In this document: positions 36,212 to 45,011 of the stretch, piece by piece
How positions within the stretch are numbered: the first letter of the stretch is position 1
How the letters are laid out: each line of letters begins with the position of its first letter
From: Leptospira venezuelensis
Lineage (GTDB): Bacteria; Spirochaetota; Leptospiria; Leptospirales; Leptospiraceae
Assembly (NCBI RefSeq): GCF_002150035.1
Contig: NZ_NETS01000010.1
Location: 1,674,001 to 1,738,000, forward strand
Direction: 5' to 3'
DNA: 64,000 nucleotides
Notes under the pieces: generated by a model
The model's database searches: none
Seen by the model: only the letters and a program-made list of their open reading frames with translations
What the model was told of the DNA's origin: nothing
Translations under genes and position numbers: made by a program

Positions 36212-37270
36212 GTGGATTGGAATGTAGTTCTACTCTGGTTATTAAAGAGTGCACTTTTTTTCTTAGTGTTCATCACTGCTTGTGCATATTATACATTAGC
36301 AGAACGTAAAGTAGCCGGGTTTATTCAAGACAGAAAAGGTCCTAATCGTGCAGGTCCATTAGGTTTATTGCAACCTTTGGCGGATGGGATCAAGTTCTTA
36401 ACTAAGGAAGAGATCTTTCCTAAAAATGTGAACAGGGTCATGTATTTGATCGCCCCTGCGATATCTATGACCTGTGCAATCATGGCTTGGGCGGTTGTTC
36501 CGTTAGGTGGAACGGTTCTTTTGCCAGAGTGGCTTGCAAAAGAAATCGGTTCTCCATATTTAGATCTGCAGATCGCAAATCCGGACACGGGGATCTTGTT
36601 CTTGTTTGCGATCTCTAGTCTTTCGGTTTATGGGATCATTCTTGCTGGTTGGTCCAGTAATAATAAATATTCTTTGATTGGTGGGATACGTGCCACGGCT
36701 CAGATGATTAGCTACGAATTGCCTCTCGGTCTGTCTGTGGCGGCTATCGTGATCTTGACCGGATCTCTAAAACTCACAGATATCAATGATGCGCAGATAG
36801 GCCTTTGGAATATTTTTAAACTTCCTGGCTTTATTGCATTTTCTGTTTTTGTTGTAGCAATGTTTGCTGAGACTAACAGACTTCCTTTCGATTTAGCGGA
36901 AGCAGAATCAGAACTAGTAGTAGGTTTTCATACAGAATATGGCGCGTTCAAGTTCGCGTTATTCTTCATTGCGGAATATATGAATATGATCACTATGAGT
37001 TGTGTGGTCACCATTCTATTTTTTGGTGGATATCACCTTCCTTTTGGTTTATTGAGCGGTTCTATTTGGCAGGCCTGGGCAGGACTTGGGTTTTTTACTC
37101 TTAAGGTTTTATTCTTCGCATTTTTATTTATGTGGGTAAGATGGACTCTGCCAAGATTCAGATACGATCAATTGATGACAATCGGTTGGAAAAAAATGAT
37201 CCCTTGGGCAGTGGCAAATATAATAATCGCAAGCGTGTACGTTGGTTTGGACGGTTTCTGGAAATGGTAG
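36212..37270 (+). CDS. nuoH: NADH-quinone oxidoreductase subunit H
   Basis: NuoH is the membrane subunit that shapes the quinone channel. The 352-residue protein has about eight helices, AERKVAGFIQDRKGPNRAGP after helix 1, and the acidic loop FAETNRLPFDLAEAESELV. It starts at GTG. It overlaps nuoJ by seven bases, so no nuoI fits between them, where it stands in most operons. Confidence 0.95.
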   Translation: MDWNVVLLWLLKSALFFLVFITACAYYTLAERKVAGFIQDRKGPNRAGPLGLLQPLADGIKFLTKEEIFPKNVNRVMYLIAPAISMTCAIMAWAVVPLGGTVLLPEWLAKEIGSPYLDLQIANPDTGILFLFAISSLSVYGIILAGWSSNNKYSLIGGIRATAQMISYELPLGLSVAAIVILTGSLKLTDINDAQIGLWNIFKLPGFIAFSVFVVAMFAETNRLPFDLAEAESELVVGFHTEYGAFKFALFFIAEYMNMITMSCVVTILFFGGYHLPFGLLSGSIWQAWAGLGFFTLKVLFFAFLFMWVRWTLPRFRYDQLMTIGWKKMIPWAVANIIIASVYVGLDGFWKW

Positions 37271-37875
37271 GAATATTCGATAATCCTCAGCTTCTGCTCT
37301 TTTTTATATTCAGCGGAGTGTTAGTTGCAGGAGCCTTAGGAGTAGTCTTTCATCCGAATCCAATTAGCTCTGCTGTCTTACTTGTGCTTTCCTTTTTTGC
37401 GTTAGCTGGAATTTATGCGGTAATCGGTTCCGTCTTTGTGGCCACAATGCAAGTGTTAGTATATGCAGGCGCTATAATGGTGCTTGTAGTATTTGTTTTG
37501 ATGCTTCTTTCTTTGCATGACGAAGGGATCGCAAAACTTTGGAATCATCCAATTAAAAAAGTTTTGGTTCTTTCCGTGGTATCATTGCTTGCAATCGTGT
37601 TGATCCATTCAGTGAGAGAAGGTATTCCAAATACGGAAGCCTCTCCCAAAGGATACTCTGAGTCGGGTTCTTACGAATATACTCTATCCGAATCGGAAGA
37701 AGGAAAAGCGGATGTAATCGCAGAAGGGAATACTGCTGTGGTGGGTAGTTCTATGTTCTTAGATTATCTTCTTCCTTTTGAAATAGTTTCCATATTACTT
37801 TTAGCCGCCGTACTCGGTGCAGTTATATTGGGGAAAAAGAATTTAGGTAAAAAAACAGAAGAAGGGGAGCCATGA
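37264..37875 (+). CDS. nuoJ: NADH-quinone oxidoreductase subunit J
   Basis: NuoJ is a membrane-arm subunit with five helices. The ATG at 37264, overlapping the nuoH end, gives 203 residues starting MVGIFDNPQ; an open frame further upstream inside nuoH reads as non-NuoJ sequence and is ignored. The family stretch VLVYAGAIMVLVVFVLMLL is clear. A polar insertion of ~40 residues (about 125-165, rich in Ser/Glu) separates the last two helices and is longer than in most NuoJ proteins. ATGA coupling to nuoK. Confidence 0.92.
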   Translation: MVGIFDNPQLLLFFIFSGVLVAGALGVVFHPNPISSAVLLVLSFFALAGIYAVIGSVFVATMQVLVYAGAIMVLVVFVLMLLSLHDEGIAKLWNHPIKKVLVLSVVSLLAIVLIHSVREGIPNTEASPKGYSESGSYEYTLSESEEGKADVIAEGNTAVVGSSMFLDYLLPFEIVSILLLAAVLGAVILGKKNLGKKTEEGEP

Positions 37876-38207
37876 ATCCGGGAATTCTGAAACCAACTCT
37901 CGCGGGAATCCCCGTGGAATATCTGCTGATCCTTTCCTGTATCATTTTTTCTATCGGTGTTGCCGGTGTTTTATTCAGAAGAAGTGCTGTAGTCATCTTC
38001 ATGAGTATAGAACTCATGTTAAACTCGGTAAACTTGGTATTTGTCGTTTTTTCAAAATCACTTCATCAGGTCCAGGGAGAAGTGGTGGTGTTTTTCGTGA
38101 TGGCGATCGCAGCAGTAGAGGCAGCGATCGGTCTTGCCTTAGTGGTTGCAATTCATAGAAAGAAAAAGACCAGTTTCGTAGACGAAATGAATTTAATGAA
38201 ATGGTAA
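37872..38207 (+). CDS. nuoK: NADH-quinone oxidoreductase subunit K
   Basis: The protein is 111 residues with three membrane helices. It has the conserved glutamate of the proton path in SIELMLNSVNL and a second in AVEAAIGLAL. Related to MrpC antiporter subunits. The start overlaps nuoJ, and nuoL follows after four bases. Confidence 0.94.
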   Translation: MNPGILKPTLAGIPVEYLLILSCIIFSIGVAGVLFRRSAVVIFMSIELMLNSVNLVFVVFSKSLHQVQGEVVVFFVMAIAAVEAAIGLALVVAIHRKKKTSFVDEMNLMKW

Positions 38208-38211
38208 TGCA

Positions 38212-40143
38212 ATGAGTTGGGAAATCCTTATACCGGTTTTAGTTTTTTCTCCTCTTCTTGGATCCGTACTAAACGCATTATTCGGAAGATATTGGAAAGG
38301 TCTTTCTGGTTCGATCGGAACCTTGCTCTCTTTTGTTTCCTTTGCTGCGAGTGTATTCGCTTATTTTCAGTTCCATCCTTTAGAAAGACAAGATGCTCAA
38401 ATTGTAACTCTATTTAATTGGGTAGAAGTCGGAAATTTTAAAGCGGATCTTGCTTACCAAGTAGATCAACTTTCTCTTTTTATGGCATTGATCATAACAG
38501 GGATCGGAAGTTTGATCCATCTTTATTCGATTGGATACATGAAAGGAAATCCAAGCATCGGAAGATTTTTTTCTTATCTGAATTTGTTCGTATTCTTCAT
38601 GCTCCATTTGGTTTTAGCGGAAAACTTGGTGGTCCTGTTTTTCGGTTGGGAAGGTGTGGGACTTTGTTCTTATCTTCTGATCGGCTTTGATACACATAAA
38701 GAAAATGCGGCGCAGGCAAGTATCAAGGCGTTCGTTACCAATAGGATAGCAGACTTGGCTATGATTGGGGGAATTGCTCTCACCTATTGGTTGGCAGGTT
38801 CCGTTTCTTTTATTACAATTTCAGAATCTTTGCCTCAGGCAAAGTTTTTGCTGAACGCACTTCCTTTTGTGGCGATTTGCTTTTTTATAGGTGCAATGGG
38901 CAAATCCGCTCAGTTCCCATTCCATGTTTGGTTACCAGATGCTATGGCTGGACCAACTCCAGTTTCTGCATTGATCCATGCCGCAACAATGGTGACTGCA
39001 GGATTATTCCTGATCGCGAGATTGAATTTTATTTTTATTTTAGTTCCTAAAGTAGGTTTTTGGATCGTTTGTATTGGAACATTCACAGCTTTTTTTGCGG
39101 CAACCATCGGCGTTTATCAAAACGATATCAAAAAAGTTTTAGCTTATTCCACTGTTTCTCAGTTAGGTTATATGTTTGTTGCAATGGGAACCGGCGCTTA
39201 TGTGGCGGGACTTTTCCATTTACTGACTCACGCATTCTTTAAAGCACTCTTGTTTTTGGGATCCGGTTCCGTAATCCACGGATTATCTGATGAGCAGGAT
39301 TTAAGAAGAATGGGAGGGCTCAAATCCCAGATGAAGATCACTTGGTTGACCTTTCTTTTGGGAACCTTAGCGATTGTAGGAGCTCCTCCATTTAGTGGGT
39401 TTTTCTCGAAAGATCTAATCTTAGAAAAAGCATTCTATTTTCATCCTGTATTCTTTGGAATGGGGATTGCTACTGCATTCTTAACAACATTTTACATGTT
39501 TCGCCTAACGTTTTTGGCATTTACTGGTAAGTCCAGAGTTTCTCCCAATGTGCATCCGCATGAATCTCCTTGGACCATGACAGTGCCATTAGTGATCCTG
39601 GCATTCGGTGCAGCATTTTCCGGATATTTATTGGTTCCTGAATCCTTGGGAGGCGGGATTGATTTCTTAGAGAGATACTTCTCTCCTGTTTTTGCAAAAG
39701 GATTATTGTATTATTCTCAGCAAAAAGGTGTTTTGGAAGTCCATCATTTAAGCCATCAGTTGGAACTCCTACTAGCTGGACTTTCTTTAGGAGCAATTCT
39801 ATTAGGAGTTGGGATCTATTGGTTCTTCTTTGGTAAAAAAGAAAAATTACCTATAGATGAATCTTCTTATACCGGCTGGAGAATTCTTCCTGCAAATAAG
39901 TATTTCATAGATGAAATTTTCAAAAACGTTTTGATTGGGCCGATCTTTGCCTTCTCCGAATTCTTATCAGAAGTAGTGGAAAAACGTTTAATCGATAAAG
40001 TTTTGACTGGAACTGGAAAGTTCTCCGGGGGAGTATCTTCGCTACTGCGTAGAATCCAAACGGGAACCGTAGTAGATTACGCTTTTCTAATTGTTTTAGG
40101 GACCGTGTTGATCTTGTCCGTATTCTTATGGAGGGGAATCTAA
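38212..40143 (+). CDS. nuoL: NADH-quinone oxidoreductase subunit L
   Basis: NuoL is the distal antiporter-like proton pump of complex I, with a long lateral helix at its C-terminus. The 643-residue protein has GWEGVGLCSYLLIGF with the key glutamate, KAFVTNRIAD, the lysine-bearing KSAQFPFHVWLPDAMAGPTP, and THAFFKALLFLGSG. The C-terminal ~150 residues contain the lateral helix and the last anchor. Nuo order L-M-N is preserved. Confidence 0.95.
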   Translation: MSWEILIPVLVFSPLLGSVLNALFGRYWKGLSGSIGTLLSFVSFAASVFAYFQFHPLERQDAQIVTLFNWVEVGNFKADLAYQVDQLSLFMALIITGIGSLIHLYSIGYMKGNPSIGRFFSYLNLFVFFMLHLVLAENLVVLFFGWEGVGLCSYLLIGFDTHKENAAQASIKAFVTNRIADLAMIGGIALTYWLAGSVSFITISESLPQAKFLLNALPFVAICFFIGAMGKSAQFPFHVWLPDAMAGPTPVSALIHAATMVTAGLFLIARLNFIFILVPKVGFWIVCIGTFTAFFAATIGVYQNDIKKVLAYSTVSQLGYMFVAMGTGAYVAGLFHLLTHAFFKALLFLGSGSVIHGLSDEQDLRRMGGLKSQMKITWLTFLLGTLAIVGAPPFSGFFSKDLILEKAFYFHPVFFGMGIATAFLTTFYMFRLTFLAFTGKSRVSPNVHPHESPWTMTVPLVILAFGAAFSGYLLVPESLGGGIDFLERYFSPVFAKGLLYYSQQKGVLEVHHLSHQLELLLAGLSLGAILLGVGIYWFFFGKKEKLPIDESSYTGWRILPANKYFIDEIFKNVLIGPIFAFSEFLSEVVEKRLIDKVLTGTGKFSGGVSSLLRRIQTGTVVDYAFLIVLGTVLILSVFLWRGI

Positions 40144-41793
40144 GTGCCCCAGTATTATTTAAGCATTCTATTATTTCTTCCTGTTTTAGGGATCCCTTTC
40201 TTATTTATTTCTAAAAACGAAAAGTGGATCCGACTCTGGTCTTCGATAGTAACTTTTGGAGTTCTTGCGATGACCGGTCCTCTCTTTTTGGAATTCCTAA
40301 AAGGGGACAGCGGCTTACAATTCACTCATAAGATCTGGAACTTCTTGGAATTACAATCAGGAGGATTGGATTATCATATAGCAGTAGATGGATTCTCTTT
40401 ATTGCTTGTGACGATGTCCGCACTTCTGTTCTTTCTTTCGGCTTTATCTGCTTTTTCTAATGTAAAGCATAGGATTCGAGAATTTTTTATACTTCTTCTT
40501 TTAGTAGAAACCGGAGTTATCGGGGTTTTTCTTTCTGTTAACCTGATCCAATTTTATGTTTTCTGGGAATGGATGGTTTTACCTTTCACTTTGATGGTTG
40601 GGATCTGGGGAGAAAAAGGAAGAATTAAGGCTGCAATGAAATATCTGGTATTCTCCTTTACCGGATCTGTTTTCATGCTCGCGAGTATTCTGGTTCTATA
40701 TCATTACACTCATACATTCGATTTAGAAGAATTAGCAGTAGTTTCCCTGAATTCTATCCCTGCAAATATTAAATTTTGGTTATTTGTAGGATTTAGTTTT
40801 GCATTTGCGATCAAGGTCCCATTATTTCCTTTCCACACTTGGATGCCCGATGTTCACGAGGAAGCGCCTACTGTCGGTTCTGTAGACTTAGCTGGAATTC
40901 TATTAAAGATCGGATTATTCGCCTATGTAAGAGTTGCGATCCCGATTTTCCCTCAGGTATTTTTAGAATATCGTAACTTACTTACCGCCCTTGCTGTTGC
41001 TGGGATTGTTTACGGAGCCCTCGTGGCCTTAACTCAGAAAAACAGCAAACGTCTAATTGCATTCTCTTCTCTCTCTCATATGGGGTTCTGTATCTTGGGG
41101 ATCTTAACGCTTACTGAAGAAGGTGTGGCAGGTGGAATGTTACAAATGGTGAATCATGGATTCACTTCAGGACTTCTCTTCTTTATATTAGGATTTTTGC
41201 ATGAAAGAACCGGCACGAATGAATTAAAAGATTATTCCGGCCTTGCGAAATCTGCACCGTTCTTGGCAGTTGCGATTGGCCTGGCAGCGTTTGCGAGTGC
41301 TGGTCTTCCTGGCACGAACGGTTTCGTGGGAGAATTTTTAGTTCTAATCGGAACTTTTAAATATAGTCTTATTTATGGGTTCTTAGCAGGATCTGCAGTG
41401 ATCTTTGCTGCTGGGTATATGTTATACTTTGCAAAACACTTATTATTCGGTGAACCAAATGCTTTATCTTCAGGTTTGTCCCCTTTAAATTTGAGGGAAA
41501 AATTTATAATCTCCTTAGTTGCAGGAATTATAATATTAACTGGAATTTTCCCTAATATTCTGCTCGAGTATTTGAAACCTAGTGCAAGAGTGGTATTGAA
41601 CCTGACTTCTAATCAAGCATTGCAAGAAAGAGCCTTTTTGGAACAAGAAGGTAATTTGAGAAACACCAAGAAGAAATTTATAAATTATAGGACCTTGGGC
41701 GTCGAGCCTCCTAGTTACGAGGATAGGATCAGTTCTGGAAGAGGAACGGGGATCCCAGCTAAAAAGACAGTGTCCCAAGAGGCGGAAGAATGA
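40144..41793 (+). CDS. nuoM: NADH-quinone oxidoreductase subunit M
   Basis: NuoM is the second antiporter-like pump. The 549-residue protein has FWEWMVLPFTLMVGIWG with the conserved glutamate, KVPLFPFHTWMPDVHEEAPT with the central lysine, and the C-terminal GFVGEFLVL. It starts at GTG directly after the nuoL stop. A hydrophilic tail of ~60 residues (LQERAFLEQEGNLRNTKKKF onward) follows the last helix and is longer than usual. ATGA coupling to nuoN. Confidence 0.94.
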   Translation: MPQYYLSILLFLPVLGIPFLFISKNEKWIRLWSSIVTFGVLAMTGPLFLEFLKGDSGLQFTHKIWNFLELQSGGLDYHIAVDGFSLLLVTMSALLFFLSALSAFSNVKHRIREFFILLLLVETGVIGVFLSVNLIQFYVFWEWMVLPFTLMVGIWGEKGRIKAAMKYLVFSFTGSVFMLASILVLYHYTHTFDLEELAVVSLNSIPANIKFWLFVGFSFAFAIKVPLFPFHTWMPDVHEEAPTVGSVDLAGILLKIGLFAYVRVAIPIFPQVFLEYRNLLTALAVAGIVYGALVALTQKNSKRLIAFSSLSHMGFCILGILTLTEEGVAGGMLQMVNHGFTSGLLFFILGFLHERTGTNELKDYSGLAKSAPFLAVAIGLAAFASAGLPGTNGFVGEFLVLIGTFKYSLIYGFLAGSAVIFAAGYMLYFAKHLLFGEPNALSSGLSPLNLREKFIISLVAGIIILTGIFPNILLEYLKPSARVVLNLTSNQALQERAFLEQEGNLRNTKKKFINYRTLGVEPPSYEDRISSGRGTGIPAKKTVSQEAEE

Positions 41794-43268
41794 ATTTAAT
41801 TCCAAATTCCAACGATCTAATTTCTATACTTCCTATTCTGGTACTTTCCGGAGGAGGGATATTGTTACTTGGATTGCAGTTCTTTTTCCAAGGATTTGAA
41901 TTTAGGATCGTAAGATTTACCTCCGGACTGGTATTGATTGCTGCGTTCTTAGCATTGTTTATTTCTCAGTCAAACCCGGGAATTGGATCTTATTTTTCAG
42001 GACACTATGAGATTTCTACGATTGGGTTCTGGTTTGGAGCATTATATTTAATTGCCGCATTCTGCACTGTTCTTGCTTCTCCAAGAGTATTAGAACAACA
42101 TAATATGGAATTTCCGGAGTTCTATCCTCTTCTTCTTTTCTCAGTAGTCGGGATGTTCCTGATGACTTCCGGAACAGACACCGTTACGATCTTTGTTGGA
42201 TTGGAATTAATGTCAGTGTGTTTGTATGTTCTGGTTGGAATGGCAAGAAGTGATGTTTATTCTTTAGAAGCTAGCTTGAAGTATTTCCTTTTAGGAAGTT
42301 TTTCTACAGGGTTTTTCTTATTTGGAATGGCGTTCCTATTCGGAGGATCAGGCACTACACATTTGCAAGATTCTTTAAAACCTTTGCTTAGTTCAGGATT
42401 TGATTCCAATTTTACGAAAATCGGATTATTACTTCTATTAACTGGGATTTCGTTTAAGATCGCGTTATTCCCTTATCATTCATGGACACCTGACGCATAT
42501 GAAGGTGCATTAACTCCAGTCACAGGATTTATGGCTACTGCCTCTAAGTCCGCTTCCATGGGACTATTACTAGTTGTTTTTTCAAAACTTCCTGGTTCCG
42601 TTTCTGGAAGAGAATGGACCTGGATCATGGGAATTTTAGCTCTGATGTCCATGACTTACGGGAATTTTGTGGCTTTAAAACAGACAAGTTTGAAGAGAGT
42701 TTTGGCATATTCTTCTATTGCTCATGCAGGTTACGTAGTCGCAGGAATTTCTTTGGGTGGAAAAGAAGAAGCTTTATTCTATCTGATCATATATTCTTTT
42801 ATGAGCCTGGGAGCATTTGCTATTCTTTCTTTCTTGGAAGAAGGCAATCGTCATGTAACGTATGAATCTATTGGCGGACTCGCAAAGTCCAGGCCTTGGA
42901 CTAGTTTTGCATTATTCATTTTTTTCCTATCTTTAGCAGGGATTCCTCCTTTAGGAGGCTTCTGGGCAAAATTATTCCTATTCCAAAAGATTACAGAAGG
43001 AACGGATCAAATCTCAAGATGGTTACTCATCGGTGGGATCGCAAACTCAGCACTAGCGTTATACTATTATGTGAAGGTTGGAATATTTACATATATGAAC
43101 TCTGAAGATGGAGAAATATCTAAATTAGATTCTCCTAAAGCAAGTTACGGAGTGATATTCGTATCTGCAATTTCTTTGGCGGCGGTTTTAGTAGGTTGGT
43201 ATTTTATCCAACCTAAAGATTTGAATAATTTAAAATTCGCAAACAAATCCGCTGAATTACAAAAGTAA
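41790..43268 (+). CDS. nuoN: NADH-quinone oxidoreductase subunit N
   Basis: NuoN is the third antiporter-like subunit, next to NuoK. The 492-residue protein carries GLELMSVCLYVLVGMAR with the key glutamate, FKIALFPYHSWTPDAYEGA with the lysine, and AGIPPLGGFWAKLFLF. It ends the canonical part of the nuo operon; an SseB-domain gene follows after one base. Confidence 0.94.
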   Translation: MNLIPNSNDLISILPILVLSGGGILLLGLQFFFQGFEFRIVRFTSGLVLIAAFLALFISQSNPGIGSYFSGHYEISTIGFWFGALYLIAAFCTVLASPRVLEQHNMEFPEFYPLLLFSVVGMFLMTSGTDTVTIFVGLELMSVCLYVLVGMARSDVYSLEASLKYFLLGSFSTGFFLFGMAFLFGGSGTTHLQDSLKPLLSSGFDSNFTKIGLLLLLTGISFKIALFPYHSWTPDAYEGALTPVTGFMATASKSASMGLLLVVFSKLPGSVSGREWTWIMGILALMSMTYGNFVALKQTSLKRVLAYSSIAHAGYVVAGISLGGKEEALFYLIIYSFMSLGAFAILSFLEEGNRHVTYESIGGLAKSRPWTSFALFIFFLSLAGIPPLGGFWAKLFLFQKITEGTDQISRWLLIGGIANSALALYYYVKVGIFTYMNSEDGEISKLDSPKASYGVIFVSAISLAAVLVGWYFIQPKDLNNLKFANKSAELQK

Positions 43269-43269
43269 G

Positions 43270-43779
43270 ATGTCCAATTTAAAAAAAATTCTTTCTTCTA
43301 TTAAAGAATATTTTGAACCTATACCTAAATTCGATGGAGAAAATGCGAACTTCAGAGAGGCAATCTATCTTTATTCTAAAAATCGTTCTGAGAAAAATTT
43401 AGAAAAACTTTCCGCCGAACTTACTAAAGCTTATTTTCTAATCCCTCATGCAGGTGAGGAAGCTGCTGCTAAAAAAGCAAAACCCAAAAAGAAAGTAGCC
43501 GCTAAAAAAAAGAAAACTTCTCCTAAAAAAGGACCGAAACCGATCGTATTATTATATGTAAGTGATGAGCATGGTAGAGTGTTCCTGCCTGCATTCTCCC
43601 ATCCTTCTGAATCATTCCGTTATTTCAAAAAAGAGACTGCACTTGTTCCGATCACTGCGCGGGAATTATGGGCCTTAGGTCTACAGAATAAGGGTGTTTC
43701 AGGGGTGGCTATCGATCCGGGTTCTACGTTATGGTTGCTCTCCAGAGATCATTTGGAATTATTGCAAAAAGAAAAATAA
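43270..43779 (+). CDS. SseB-domain protein with lysine-rich insertion
   Basis: The protein is 169 residues. The C-terminal ~75 residues (IVLLYVSDEHGRVFLPAFSH onward to DPGSTLWLLSRDHLELL) match the SseB N-terminal-like domain. The N-terminal 60 residues are helical, with an EAIYLYSKNRSEKNLEKL segment also common in SseB proteins. Between them residues ~68-90 are a Lys/Ala/Pro run (AAAKKAKPKKKVAAKKKKTS), like histone-H1 tails. It is one base after nuoN and likely co-transcribed with complex I. Function is unknown; the tail could bind nucleic acid or acidic lipid. Confidence 0.7.
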   Translation: MSNLKKILSSIKEYFEPIPKFDGENANFREAIYLYSKNRSEKNLEKLSAELTKAYFLIPHAGEEAAAKKAKPKKKVAAKKKKTSPKKGPKPIVLLYVSDEHGRVFLPAFSHPSESFRYFKKETALVPITARELWALGLQNKGVSGVAIDPGSTLWLLSRDHLELLQKEK

Positions 43780-43806
43780 TCCTTCTTTTTTCATCGAACG
43801 CTTCCC

Positions 43807-44427
43807 ATGTATTCTACTTTTCGAATATATATTTTCTATCTTCTGCTTTTATCCGGTTTCTTTGCTAATTGTATCATTGTTTCGAGATCGGAACTTTCTA
43901 CTCCATCTGCTTTAAACGAGGGCAAAGTATTAAAACATTATAAAAAAGTTTCTCTTAAAGTGATCTATATCCCTGAAAAGGATGATCATGCTTATAATCT
44001 GGAAGAAGAAGAACAAAAAAACAGAGAAGAATCTTGGACTAATCTGCTTATTTCCGCATACGAGGATTCCGGATTATTTAGAGAGGTTGGCACTTCTGTT
44101 GATGGAGATCTAAAAGTCCAAATTAAGATCGTAGAATCTCAAGCAGAAGATCGAGGGATAGATTACGCATTTTCCAAAGGTTGGGGTTTCCGTCCTTATC
44201 GAGAAGAAGGTTCCTTTGCAATGAGTACAGATTTTTACAATGCGAAGGGAGAACTTTTAGGTTCTGTAGATTTAACAGAAACATACGATTACTATTATCA
44301 GATTTTATTTATATTTTTAAGTCCTTTTTATTCTCCAAGTGGAGAATACGAAAGATTAGGACGATTTATGGGATTAAAAACTTTAGATAGAGCATTATCT
44401 AAGGAAATTTTTATCCCCAGAAAGTGA
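43807..44427 (+). CDS. Putative lipoprotein, unknown function
   Basis: The protein is 206 residues with lipobox LSGFFANC (Cys22). The mature part begins with a beta-like stretch KKVSLKVIYIPEKDD, then a helix, and includes YYYQILFIFLSPFYSP, a hydrophobic segment that may be a second membrane contact. No family recognised. It follows the SseB gene by 27 bases and may be the last gene of the nuo transcript. Its 3' end overlaps the convergent MAPEG gene by 17 bases, and no terminator is visible there. Confidence 0.7.
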   Translation: MYSTFRIYIFYLLLLSGFFANCIIVSRSELSTPSALNEGKVLKHYKKVSLKVIYIPEKDDHAYNLEEEEQKNREESWTNLLISAYEDSGLFREVGTSVDGDLKVQIKIVESQAEDRGIDYAFSKGWGFRPYREEGSFAMSTDFYNAKGELLGSVDLTETYDYYYQILFIFLSPFYSPSGEYERLGRFMGLKTLDRALSKEIFIPRK

Positions 44428-44845
44428 TCTCTAAAAATTTTTTGAAATAGTTTACCCATATCCCGAACAAGATCAAATTGCTTATCGCAAATATGATTAA
44501 TCTATGGATAACGTTGTTATAGGTGAGATGGATGGTACTATGCAAAGTCCTAAGTGCCACATAAATCCATGATAGTTGAAAATTTAAGGGATCAATGAAA
44601 CCTGTTAAGTATTGTATCAAGCAGATTAGATAGAATAATAAGGGCATTTCCAATAGATTCATATAGTTCCGATTTGCAATAGTCACCCATTGAGGAACAT
44701 TTTTGGATTCTCCGAATTTAAAATCGTCCGGGATTACTTTTCCTATAAATCCTGCGTATAAGCGACGAATTGGGATTTGTAGTAATACGAAAAAAGTCAG
44801 TAGAACTAACGCTCCGATCGGTAAAAGCCAATATTCTTTTTGCAT
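44411..44845 (-). CDS. MAPEG-family membrane protein
   Basis: The 144-residue protein has four hydrophobic segments and the MAPEG signature TIANRNYMNLLEMPLLFYL, close to the FERV-type glutathione-binding motif of eukaryotic microsomal glutathione transferases and leukotriene C4 synthase relatives. The later WIYVALRTLHSTIHLTYNNV is also typical. Enzyme activity in bacteria is mostly untested. The 3' end overlaps the convergent lipoprotein gene, and upstream lies a perfect inverted repeat shared with the kinase gene region. Confidence 0.8.
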   Translation of the reverse strand: MQKEYWLLPIGALVLLTFFVLLQIPIRRLYAGFIGKVIPDDFKFGESKNVPQWVTIANRNYMNLLEMPLLFYLICLIQYLTGFIDPLNFQLSWIYVALRTLHSTIHLTYNNVIHRLIIFAISNLILFGIWVNYFKKFLEITFWG

Positions 44846-44864
44846 TTATAAACCTTTTAAATCA

Positions 44865-44942
44865 AAAATAGAAATGGAATGGTTTTGCATTATAATCTGC
44901 AAGCAAAAGACACAGAATTTCAAAATCTTCCATTTCTATTTT
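44865..44942. repeat. Perfect 15-bp inverted repeat in a divergent intergenic region
   Basis: AAAATAGAAATGGAA at 44865-44879 is matched exactly in inverse at 44928-44942, with 48 bases between. The spacer holds a perfect TATAAT (44891-44896) that is palindromic enough to read on both strands. The right arm ends two bases before the kinase -35 box. It could be a looped operator pair or a cruciform; it is too far apart for an ordinary terminator hairpin. Confidence 0.6.
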
Positions 44943-44944
44943 CA

Positions 44945-44972
44945 TTGACTCCAGCGACTTTTTGAATAATCT
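44945..44972 (+). promoter_or_regulatory. Likely promoter of the hybrid histidine kinase
   Basis: TTGACT (44945-44950) and TAATCT (44967-44972) are 16 bases apart and 39 bases before the kinase ATG. It abuts the right arm of the inverted repeat, so a protein bound there would probably affect it. Confidence 0.45.
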
Positions 44973-45011
44973 AAGGCCCCTTTATCGTCGTCTAATAACC
45001 TAATATACAAA

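Noticed and set aside
37132..37263. Upstream extension of nuoJ
   Set aside because: It overlaps the nuoH coding end by ~130 bases and does not look like NuoJ; the ATG at 37264 gives the normal N-terminus.
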